Assembly: GCF_019703855.1 (NCBI RefSeq)
Contig: NZ_AP024086.1
Span: 1,694,501-1,758,500, forward strand
DNA: 64,000 bases
Direction of reading: 5' to 3'
DNA from: Desulfomarina profundi
GTDB taxonomy: Bacteria; Desulfobacterota; Desulfobulbia; Desulfobulbales; Desulfocapsaceae
The notes under the pieces are model-generated. The model saw nothing but the letters and a program-made list of their open reading frames with translations. It had not been told where the DNA came from and did no database searches. The translations under genes were made by a program, and so were the position numbers. This document shows, piece after piece, positions 56,193 through 64,000 of the stretch (position 1 is the stretch's first letter; each line of letters begins with the position of its first letter).

Positions 56193-57095
56193 ATGAAAAT
56201 CAAATCGTTACATAACAAATGGCTTACATCCGGCTTCATTGTCTCAACTGCAATACTGATGGGTTCCAACGCCAGTCTGGGTGCAGGTACAACCAGCCAG
56301 ACCACCACTGAAGAATCCGCAGTTCAATCCATGGAAGCAAACGTTGAGGATACTGAAGCCACGGGCGAAACCACCGAAGAAACTGAAAGCGAGTTTTACA
56401 AAAACTACATCAAAGGTAAACTTTCCATCGGTACCCGAATTGTTTACCGCAGCCTGACCGATGGCGATTCAGGTGCCAAAGGCGGCCTGCAGGGCAGTGG
56501 TACATTTCTCGGCACTATCTACGCCCTGGATGAGGAGCAGAATTACGCACCGACAAAAATTTTCCTCGGTTACGATTTTACCAAATATTTTGGGATCGAA
56601 TTGGCCTGGGATTCTATGGAAGCCTCCACGAAGGCGACCTCAATCTACAGCAGTGAAATTAAGAGTGATGGTGAAGTATCCCTTTACGGCCCTACACTCT
56701 CCCTGCTCGTCAAAATCCCAAACAAGACCCAGTTTACCCCCTATGGCGGTTTGGGAATCGGTTTTTTCTCAGCAGATTTTGACGAATCTGCTGACTGGGC
56801 TCTCGGCTACCAGGGTCCTTCGCATTATGAAAGCCTGGGATCCCCATCTACCCCTTTTAATGGCCATACCCGCTCAATGGAGGTTGACTCAACCACTGCA
56901 TTCCTCCTGACCATTGGCGTTAGCTGGTTCCCGACCGAGAACTGGTTTCTGGATCTTTCCGGCCAGTATGTCAAAGCCGACACGGATGCAACTTTTACCA
57001 GTTTTCAGGACGGGGTACAGACCGGCACTCCCCAGACAGGAAACTTTCCAATGGACAACTTTGCAGTCCGCTTTGGAATCGGCTACAGGTTCTAA
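56193..57095 (+). CDS. Outer-membrane beta-barrel protein (OmpW/OmpX-like)
   Basis: 300 residues from the ATG at 56193 (GGA eight bases upstream; ATG at 56181 also possible). A signal peptide (LTSGFIVSTAILMGSNASLG, cleavage near GAG) is followed by a Thr/Glu-rich acidic linker (TTTEESAVQSMEANVEDTEA). Then alternating amphipathic strands begin at GKLSIGTRIVYRSLTDG and include YGGLGIGFFSADFD and WFPTENWFLDLSGQY. The last residue is Phe (FGIGYRF), as barrel assembly requires. The stop codon is the left base of a family 3 repeat. Substrate or role unknown. Confidence 0.85.
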   Translation: MKIKSLHNKWLTSGFIVSTAILMGSNASLGAGTTSQTTTEESAVQSMEANVEDTEATGETTEETESEFYKNYIKGKLSIGTRIVYRSLTDGDSGAKGGLQGSGTFLGTIYALDEEQNYAPTKIFLGYDFTKYFGIELAWDSMEASTKATSIYSSEIKSDGEVSLYGPTLSLLVKIPNKTQFTPYGGLGIGFFSADFDESADWALGYQGPSHYESLGSPSTPFNGHTRSMEVDSTTAFLLTIGVSWFPTENWFLDLSGQYVKADTDATFTSFQDGVQTGTPQTGNFPMDNFAVRFGIGYRF

Positions 57096-57153
57096 CCCTC
57101 ATTTTTCATGAACATTGTGTCAATTTTGACAATAATTGCAGAACACAAACAGT
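57093..57153 (+). repeat. Repeat family 3, left-end copy
   Basis: TAACCCTCATTTTTCATGAA at the barrel gene's stop, followed by CATTGTGTCAATTTTGACAA, is nearly the same as the first 60 bases of the element at 57266. It lacks a right end of its own unless both left ends share the one at 57497. Confidence 0.7.
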
Positions 57154-57194
57154 GAGAGTCCGGGCAACAAATCATGCTCCCTGGATTCTCACTG
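57150..57194 (+). terminator. Candidate terminator of the barrel gene
   Basis: CAGTGAGAGTCC (57150-57161) pairs with GGATTCTCACTG (57183-57194), 12 bp with one mismatch. No long T run follows. It is the only hairpin close to the gene's 3' end. Confidence 0.5.
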
Positions 57195-57265
57195 TTCCGC
57201 TGTCAACCTCACTCATTCCTCTCATCACTCTTCTTTACGATTGTTCAACCACTCACATAAAATAT

Positions 57266-57509
57266 TTAACCCGCATTTTTCATGAACATTGTGTCAATTT
57301 TGACAATAACTGCAGAATACAAACAATCAGTCAACTCTCAGTAATTGAGCAAATTTTACACAATGGTCACCCAGGGTCAGTCCTGCCAATGCCATTTTCC
57401 GCACTATTTCTCCTGTAAATCCAGGTCACTGCAATTCACTGCCAGGCAAGCAAAAACTTCTGACATTTTGAAGCTGACACCGCCTGAACTGATGAGAAAT
57501 GCGGGTTAA
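57266..57509 (+). mobile_element. MITE-like element, repeat family 3 full copy
   Basis: 244 bases bounded by terminal inverted repeats of 18 bp with one mismatch (TTAACCCGCATTT... at 57266-57283 and its reverse at 57492-57509). It has no coding capacity. Fragments of the left end occur at 10199, 27377 and 57093, and of the right end at 1 and 27508. No clear target-site duplication is visible, and the partner transposase is not in the window. Confidence 0.7.
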
Positions 57510-57615
57510 TTTGTATTGAAAAATTTGATCATCCATATAAATTTAAATTCTTAATTCTAAAAGGAGAAAACTGGTTCCACCGAAAGAAGAAAAAACGGTT
57601 AAGCTGGGGGATACA
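57510..57615. other. Spacer before the lipase gene
   Basis: With 57096-57265 and the MITE, this makes a 520-base gene-free stretch that is mostly repeat family 3. The 106 bases here hold an AGGAG-like site (AAAGGAGAAAAC near 57560) too far from the ATG at 57616 to be its ribosome-binding site; GGGGGATACA just before the ATG is the likelier one. Confidence 0.45.
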
Positions 57616-60600
57616 ATGTATAGGCCACTGAATTTACAGAAATATATTTGTACAATACTGTTATTTTTAATCTGTTTGGGCAACAATAATACGTCTTGGT
57701 CCAATGACATGAATAGCACAGGACTGCATGACCCACAGGAAATGACCATAAAACATGTTTTGACAGAAACTGGAACTGCGTTTGGCATTGGACCTGGATC
57801 TCACTGCACTTATGCATCGTACCAGGGCAATACTTTCTGTGTGGAAATAATTGGCCCAGAAAGGGGGGAAAAGGGGGCCATTCGTTATGGCCTGAATTAT
57901 CCACTCCTTGATAAGCGTGGGTATTGCACAGGAAAAAACCTGGCCTGGATTTATGCGTGGAACTCTGAAGCTGCAGCAAAAGCGGATATGCTTCAACAAA
58001 TTAAATTATGGGGAGCCAATTCCAAGCGAACTTTCCATGGAAAAATGGCCTTTGGTATAGGTTCCGGAAAAACTATTGACGCCTGGCAGGCAGGACGCTT
58101 CACTTTTATGGTTAACAACCCGCAACCGGACTTACCGACTCCTTCCAAAATGGAATTTGCCGAGGAACTTTATAGAAACGGGGCAATTTCAGGTCTATTC
58201 ACCGATACAGGAAATGTCGTCCATGATACTGACAGGGATGGCGTTCCCAATGAAAGAGATAAATGCCCCGGAACAGCTCCGGGTACAACTGTCGATGCCA
58301 ACGGCTGCATAAAAAGAGACATCTGGATTTCTGTTTCACCTGATCATTTTTCCCGGACAGGAGATATAGCCCAGATCGAAGTCAGGCTTGTGGGTGACAG
58401 CACCGAAAATTTTTCGGGAAAAACTGTACTCCTCGAGAACGGGAAAGAGAAACAGGGAAAAGTGACAGACTCATCCGGTTTAGTCAAATTTACTGTGAAA
58501 CACAGTGACAAAAACCGTGCATCCTATTCATATAGAATACGAACTGAGAGATTCACTCGTACTATAACAATTCCCGTTATACAACTGGAAGCTGCTCTCG
58601 AAAAGAATCCATTGACTGGGAAACCATATACCGGAATTATCGCGGACGGAAAAACAGGAATTAAAATTATTATAAATACTACCGGGGTGTACAAGGGGCT
58701 GTTAATGGTCAAAAAACCTTCCCTTGGAACCATTCAATGTAACGGTTCTACTGCTCAATGTGGCACAATCCCCCTGACTGGCAGCAAACAGATAATCCTC
58801 AACTACTTTCCTCCAGCCTATCTGGCGAAATCGTATCTTAAAGAAAAAATTATACCCGGCAAGGAGACCCGGCAGATTGTAACTGATGCCATAAACACAG
58901 GAACCTACTACCTCAATTCCGGAAGACCGCCATTGGCAACCCGGGTACCTGTTGAGTTCACCTGTAAATATCCGGACGGTCGCACTTCAACTTTCGCAGT
59001 GAATATACTGCTCACCCGCCCACCAGTTCTGCTTGTCCATGGATTTACCGGCGGTAGAACTACCTGGGGGAAACTCCAGACCTATCTGGGCGGCGAAAAG
59101 TTTGATCCCGTCATTGATACTTATTATTCCGGTAACCAGGGGATCCATGCTCAGTCAAAATCTTTATCGATAAATATTAAACGTGAACTCAAACGATACA
59201 GGTCTATGGGATTAAAAGGTACCCGGGTCGATGTTATTGGACACAGTATGGGGGGCTTATTACCCGAAATTATATTCAGGGGTACCCACGTTTCCAGGGG
59301 GATATCCGAAAGCTGATCATGGTGGGCACTCCAAACCACGGTGTCAGTTATACAGATTATGCGGCAGGTGTCTTTGTCAGCGACTTTCTGGGGAAACATC
59401 GCCTAGCCGCCACCCAGCTTTACGCCAACAGCGCATTCATGAAAGTGCTTAACCAAGGTGAAGAAGCAGGGAGACATTTACGAACGGGTGTCCAGTATGG
59501 CAATATTTTTGGTAGCACGAACGATTATGTTGTTCCAATGGCATCTGCATTTTTAAATGGAGTCAATTTCAAGACAATCAGACACGTCACCCATTCTCCA
59601 GCTGTTCCTTTACCCGGTGTTCCCATAACAGAATCAAAACAGGTCTGGGACTGGATAAAAACCTTTCTGACCCATGATATACCACGTGGCACGTTGAAAA
59701 ACATGCAGATCGAAATCGCCTCAGGAAGCGGAAACGTATTCAAACGTACTCTGGTGCCGAAAAACGGGACGTTCCTGGAACAATATGATAAAGTCAAAAC
59801 CTATCCGACCAGCGTGCTTCCCTGGGAAGATATCGGTTGTGGTCCCAACAGTCAAACCCTGCTTCATCTGAAAATCGGTGGTTACCAGTGGGGGAGCATT
59901 CAACTCAGTGAAAACAGCCTGATAGAGCTGGGGTTTCTTTCACCTCAATCCGTAACTGTTCGTGTTCGAAAAGGAAAAGCCAGATTTGTCAGCATTGTAC
60001 GAAAAGGTGGAGGTCATTTTACCGTAACGATCGGCCCTGAAAATTCAGGTCAATGGTTTACTTTTCACCCTAACGCAAAAATTGTAGGCCTTGACACTGA
60101 TTTTGTTGTTACCGTTCGCTCTGACAGGAGTGTCAGAGTGGAAACCCTGCAGGGTAGAATACGGATAGAAAACAGCGCGGACAACTCGAACAGGAGCGAC
60201 CTTATCGCGCAGGGACAGACTGTTGAAATATCTGACAGCGGAAAGATCAGACCAGGGGGTATTTTACCACAACCCACTCAAAACAAACCAAACCTTCCAA
60301 ATGATCAGCAACCACCTGTTTCCTCTGATAAAATTTTTCACTTTGCTGCTGACAACTGGCAACCACATTCCCTTACCGAGGGTCGATGCACCAGTCAGGG
60401 AAACCAACTCTGCATTGATGCAATGCACCCCGGAGGCGCATGGTTCACGATACGTCGACCTTATGAATTTGCAAACGATTATACCGTCCGTTTTGATGTT
60501 AAACTGAATACAGCGGATAATCACTTTCCCATACTGTACAGCGACGGTTTTGTTTATGTGATGATTGACTGGGGAACAAGGTTGGGGCATTATCAACCAG

Positions 60601-61958
60601 GCCGATCATATAATCTAAAGGATATAGTCAATCTTCAACAGGGACGATGGTACAAAATACGTATTGAGGCACACCCATCTCAAAAAACTTTTGATCTGTA
60701 CCTGGATAACAGGCTCATCAGCACAGCAACAGGCATCATCCCTTTTAAAAATTATCATACCACAAGCCCACAGATAACAGACAGTGGAGTTATCTGGCTG
60801 GGTGATGCCGATTCTGTTGCCTACAGGGGAGGGAGATATAATCGAGGCAGTCTCTGTTGGAAAAACATAACTGTAACACAAGGAAAACACTCTGCAAATA
60901 CTCACGGAAACACTCCCCATAAAGCGAAAGAATATGTCTGGGTTTTGAATAACAGTCGCCAGATATACCGCTGGAATGGAGCAAACTGGGATCATATTCC
61001 CGGACAAGCAACGGATATCGGAGTCGGTGCCAATGGAACCGTATGGATCATCGGCAATAACCCTGTGACTTATGGTCATTCTATTTTCCGCTGGATGGAC
61101 AATATCCAGGCTTTTGTCACGGTCCCGGGAGAAGCAGTCCGGGTTGATGTTAATCACTTTGGCATCCCATGGGTAGTCAACAATTCCGGTGATATCTACC
61201 GCTGGAAAAAACGCCAATGGGAACATGTTCCCGGCAAAGCGACAGATATTGGAATCGGTCCTGATGGCAGTGTCTTTGTCCTTGGAATAAACCAAATTCA
61301 GGGCAATTATGAGATATATCACTGGAACGGTTCAGGGTGGGATCTTTTCCCAGGCAGGGGCATTCGTATTGACGTGGACGCTTCCGGCAATCCCTGGGTT
61401 GTCAATAGTGCAGGAAATATCTACCGTTGGACAGGAACGAAATGGGAACTTTTGCCAGGACTGGCTACCGATATCTCCATCGGCAAAGTAACCGCCTGGG
61501 TCACCGGAACAGACAATGTATCAGGTGGACACGGAGTTTACCGATGGAACAGTCAGTCAAGAAACTGGAATCGAATCCCCGGTGGTGCTGTCGCCATTTC
61601 TGTCGGAGCCCCTCCTGCTGCAAAAGAAATGCTACCGCATCTTACAAGCGGTATTTATCGGGTTGATGCTCAAGTCGGTGGGACAGTCTACCATTCGACC
61701 TGGAAACTCAATGTGATGAATGATCAGATCAGTGGAACATCAGAATGGATCTGCTGTCCACACAAACGTACCGATCCGATGACCGGCAGAATTACCGGTA
61801 ATTCTATTACAATCAAACGGAACTGTACAGGGCAGGGATATAACAGACCATGCGAGCAAACATACAGAGGGAACATCATCAATAGACGTATTGAAGGAGA
61901 CGCAATCGGCACCGGCTTGGAGATGAAAAACCACTGGGTGTTATATCTTGATAAATAA
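57616..61958 (+). CDS. Large secreted multidomain lipase-like protein (frame interrupted near 59297-59301)
   Basis: About 1447 residues when restored. A signal peptide (ICTILLFLICLG) leads to an unrecognised domain. A thrombospondin type-3 calcium repeat follows (DTDRDGVPNERDKCPGTAPG, near 205-225), then a beta domain, then an alpha/beta-hydrolase: LLVHGFTGGRTTWGKL and the nucleophile elbow GHSMGG. The frame then stops at 59314-59316. One extra G in the G5 at 59297-59301 continues RKLIMVGTPNHGVSYTDYAA. Next come a FecR-like beta domain, a lectin/LamG-like domain and a six-or-so-bladed tectonin-type propeller (repeats such as NSGDIYRWKKRQWEHVPGKA). A lipocalin-like end closes it. Likely a surface or secreted esterase; the substrate is unknown. 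Confidence 0.82.
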
Positions 61959-62023
61959 AATCCGGATTACCCACAGAACTCAGTTTGATACGTGGTTCCC
62001 AACCTGGCGAGGTTTCTCAGGGA

Positions 62024-62069
62024 GTGTCTGTCCTTAAATGGCCTTTTCGCCCGATTTCTGGACAGACAC
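62024..62069 (+). other. Perfect 10-bp inverted repeat after the lipase gene
   Basis: GTGTCTGTCC (62024-62033) and GGACAGACAC (62060-62069) flank a 26-base loop, 65 bases after the lipase stop. It could end that transcript or be a small repeat or transposon end; there is no T run. Confidence 0.5.
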
Positions 62070-62117
62070 CAGGGGACAAAAATAAAAATGGCAGTTCAAT
62101 CCACATGAAAAAAATTC

Positions 62118-62336
62118 ATGAAAAATTATTGTAATCGCTTTAGAGGATATATCCTGTTGAGCATGTCTCTTGCCCTGATCCTGGGCCCTTTCAAAGGTAA
62201 CCTGTTCATGGATTTCAGCTTTTCCCGGGCCAACATTTTCAAATATGTCATTGCAGTGCTCTTTATACTGGGAGGCATTATACTGATGCGCAACACCAAC
62301 AAAGCTGTTAAAGGAATTCCTCTTAACCCCCGTTGA
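62118..62336 (+). CDS. Small membrane protein, 72 residues
   Basis: Two hydrophobic segments: ILLSMSLALILGPF and IFKYVIAVLFILGGIILM, with a polar end NTNKAVKGIPLNPR. No family is recognised. It is followed 30 bases later by another membrane protein on the same strand. Confidence 0.6.
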   Translation: MKNYCNRFRGYILLSMSLALILGPFKGNLFMDFSFSRANIFKYVIAVLFILGGIILMRNTNKAVKGIPLNPR

Positions 62337-62366
62337 TCTCAATTCATCGGAGACTGTATTATAATA

Positions 62367-62824
62367 ATGTTTTTAAGTACGTTGGCCTATGGTTTATGTT
62401 CTTACGGTGTTAACAAAATCACCACCATTACTCCGTATCTGTACGACCCCATAGCAATGGGATTGAGGACAATTACCTATCTGCCTGTAACAGCGCTGTT
62501 TGCTGCCTTGTCCTTTCAATTTGGACAGAGCATTGAAGTAAGTAAAAATGAAATACTCATTCATTCTGCCGGAAAAACTCAACGGTTTCACTGGAGAGAA
62601 ATCCTCGGTTTTGAGCTGAAAAACACATATATCATTGCTATAAATACTGCTTTTTCAGCTCCCAGAAAAATGCAGACTAAACTGGTTATTCATACTCGAA
62701 AAAAAAGATTGAACTCATTGAGCCCGGTTCTAAAAAAACAAAAAAACGACTCATCCGGGAACTGACAAAAAACGCTCCAGATCACTTAAAAACAAATATT
62801 GTACAGTTATCAGGTACATGGTGA
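62367..62824 (+). CDS. Membrane-anchored hypothetical protein (frame interrupted near 62699-62706)
   Basis: As written it ends at 62765 with a low-quality tail. One extra A in the A8 run at 62699-62706 (CGA AAA AAA AAG ATT) gives IELIEPGSKKTKKRLIREL and a stop at 62822-62824, 152 residues. Two hydrophobic segments (LAYGLCSYGVNKITTI and ITYLPVTALFAALSF) precede a beta-rich cytoplasmic part (EVSKNEILIHSAGKTQRFHW), which resembles PH-like small membrane proteins. Function unknown. Confidence 0.6.
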
Positions 62825-62865
62825 AAAGATACAGCCTGCAACTAGCCTGAAAAAAACCTGGATTG

Positions 62866-62952
62866 TTATTTGATTGCCAGTAACAACCCGGTGAATGCCA
62901 GCCGAGCCAGATAGACCAGAGAGCCAGACACGAAGTAAGGAAACAGGGTCAT
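62866..62952 (-). other. Possible small hydrophobic peptide, 28 residues
   Basis: ATG at 62952 to TAA at 62866 encodes MTLFPYFVSGSLVYLARLAF plus a short hydrophobic end. It sits in a 219-base gap and has no clear ribosome-binding site. Noted because of its composition; may be chance. Confidence 0.2.
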
Positions 62953-63043
62953 CTTGAGTATATGATAAAAAACTGTTTTCAGAAGAATTAATCCTGTTAT
63001 AGTTGGCCATTCAATGCTCAATTTTTACAAGACTTTTGTTGTT

Positions 63044-63439
63044 ATGGGACAAAAAAAAGATACCACCAGTTCCACAGAAAAATTCAAGATATATTCCCCG
63101 GAAGAGGCTTTTCAACACCTCACCCAAATACGATCCGAAGAAGAACAACAGCTTTATGTGGCAACAGATGAGATCCTTTTTCATGTATGGGACGCACTCT
63201 GTATTTCCATTGACAAAAAATGCAGGGATGAATACCTGCCCTACCTGCCCCACGTTTTTGACCTTCTGAAAAACACCAGTGATGGCCGTGAGATATACGA
63301 ATACCTGATTTATATCGAAGAACGGCTTGGTACACCCCCGGGAGACAATCTTGCCCCGAGGCGTGCCAATCGCACAGTTGATATTCTTCTGAAATACCGC
63401 ACTGCCATTCTCAGGTCATCAAGTCGCGAAGAGGAGTAA
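63044..63439 (+). CDS. Conserved-looking hypothetical protein
   Basis: 131 residues from the ATG at 63044 (MGQKKDTTSS); an ATG at 63014 would add ten. A soluble helical protein: EEAFQHLTQIRSEEEQQLYV, FHVWDALCISIDKKCRDEYL, then IYEYLIYIEERLGTPPGDN. No motif is recognised. It lies 212 bases ahead of nadA on the same strand. Confidence 0.65.
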   Translation: MGQKKDTTSSTEKFKIYSPEEAFQHLTQIRSEEEQQLYVATDEILFHVWDALCISIDKKCRDEYLPYLPHVFDLLKNTSDGREIYEYLIYIEERLGTPPGDNLAPRRANRTVDILLKYRTAILRSSSREEE

Positions 63440-63592
63440 CCACTTCTTTGAAAAAGGTACATTTTTGGTTTCATTATTTCTTCAATAGACTTATATTCTC
63501 ATGCAAAAGAATCATTTTCATTCCTGATTTTTTTCAATATCCAATACAGGGTGCTTTGGGAAAAGATTTGTTTTTTTCGCTACGACCTAATA

Positions 63593-63618
63593 ATTGAAAA
63601 AAACATCAATTTTTCAAT
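63593..63618 (+). promoter_or_regulatory. 9-bp inverted repeat upstream of nadA
   Basis: ATTGAAAAA (63593-63601) and TTTTTCAAT (63610-63618) are a perfect inverted pair with an 8-base spacer, 33 bases ahead of the nadA start. A possible operator for an NAD-synthesis repressor; the repressor family cannot be told from the site. Confidence 0.4.
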
Positions 63619-63651
63619 GTTGCCTGAAAATTTGAGGCGTAAAGTGCGACA

Positions 63652-64000
63652 ATGACGACACAAGGTACTGATCCGGAACAGCTATCACTTCCCAAAATCG
63701 TGGTGCCCCCACATCCAGTCTGGCCGGAACTGAATGAAAAAGAAACGAGAGCTCTCAAGGATAGAATTAAAAAACTGCTGAAAGAGCAGAATGGTGTCCT
63801 TGTTGCTCATTATTATACCAGTGGTGCCCTGCAGGATCTTGCAGAAGAGACCGGCGGCTGCGTCGCTGACTCCCTTGAAATGGCAAGATTCGGTACTGAG
63901 CATAAGGCAGAAACCCTTGTGGTCGCCGGAGTTCGTTTCATGGGTGAAACTTCCAAAATTCTAAACAATGAAAAACGGGTACTCATGCCCGATCTGGCGG
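63652..64000 (+). CDS. nadA: Quinolinate synthase NadA (partial, runs off the window)
   Basis: 116 codons of the N-terminal part. [20 protein letters not shown] and [14 protein letters not shown] match the NadA start, followed by [15 protein letters not shown]. NadA makes quinolinate from iminoaspartate and DHAP with a [4Fe-4S] cluster; the cluster cysteines lie further on, outside the window. The start ATG is at 63652. Confidence 0.93.
   Translation, partial: MTTQGTDPEQLSLPKIVVPPHPVWPELNEKETRALKDRIKKLLKEQNGVLVAHYYTSGALQDLAEETGGCVADSLEMARFGTEHKAETLVVAGVRFMGETSKILNNEKRVLMPDLA

Noticed and set aside
62810-63010. A 66-residue minus-strand frame in the gap before the gene at 63044
   Set aside because: Composition is not protein-like and it overlaps the restored end of the previous gene; only the shorter 28-residue frame in another phase looked at all possible.
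1-64000. CRISPR array
   Set aside because: No regularly spaced direct repeats of 25-40 bases with unique spacers; the repeats seen are single dispersed copies.

Overview
The window is 64 kb of ordinary, gene-dense chromosome from a Gram-negative, menaquinone-using bacterium. KdsB and LPS-type glycosyltransferases, the futalosine menaquinone pathway, NifU/NifS, Trm112, a DVU0298-type protein and many stand-alone signalling proteins together suggest a Desulfobacterota member, probably Desulfobulbales. That placement is inferred from gene content and was not tested by a search. There is no rRNA, CRISPR array, prophage or recognisable transposase. One tRNA (Glu, CTC) lies at 55.8 kb.

Layout. 0-10 kb: an HDOD-GGDEF signalling protein, a conserved hypothetical, galU-priA (minus) and hrpA (plus). 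10-15 kb: a minus-strand set of CofD-like protein, response regulator and hybrid histidine kinase. 15-21 kb: kdsB, rsmJ, an algH/cysteine-cluster/rlmH set, and glgB. 21-25 kb: two homologous GT4 glycosyltransferases and an ELM1-family protein, probably for cell-surface glycans. 25-27 kb: a PilB ATPase with a C-terminal cyclic-nucleotide-binding domain. 28-33 kb: nifU-nifS-thyX, then Trm112 and a phosphohexomutase. 33-44 kb: nadK, an NtrC-type regulator, a PHP phosphatase, two lipoproteins, an SDR, a HEAT-like protein, a cNMP-binding/DUF4388 protein, an MFS permease, a shikimate-kinase fusion and a TIGR01777 oxidoreductase. 44-52 kb: a minus-strand operon mqnE-mqnC-mqnX-mqnA-ubiX-ubiA-(DUF3108)-purC. 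52-57 kb: an RpoD-family sigma factor, malQ, tRNA-Glu and an outer-membrane barrel. 57-62 kb: a very large secreted lipase-like multidomain protein. 62-64 kb: small membrane or hypothetical proteins and the start of nadA.

Two features cut across the window. First, nine genes (hrpA, kdsB, glgB, both glycosyltransferases, nadK, the DUF3108 gene, the lipase and a small membrane protein) are each broken by what looks like one missing base in or next to a homopolymer. In every case adding one base restores a family-like protein. All nine have the same sign, so sequence or assembly error is the likeliest explanation, although recoding or true mutation is not excluded. I annotate the restored spans and say where each frame breaks. 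Second, the spacers are packed with at least four unrelated families of short dispersed repeats. One is MITE-like with 18-bp terminal inverted repeats, one has two hairpins with compensatory changes between copies, and one copy supplies both the stop of mqnC and the start of mqnX.

I see no obvious new defence or secretion system. The most unusual items are the repeat families, the PilB-cNMP fusion, the shikimate kinase fusion and the 1447-residue lipase/beta-propeller protein.
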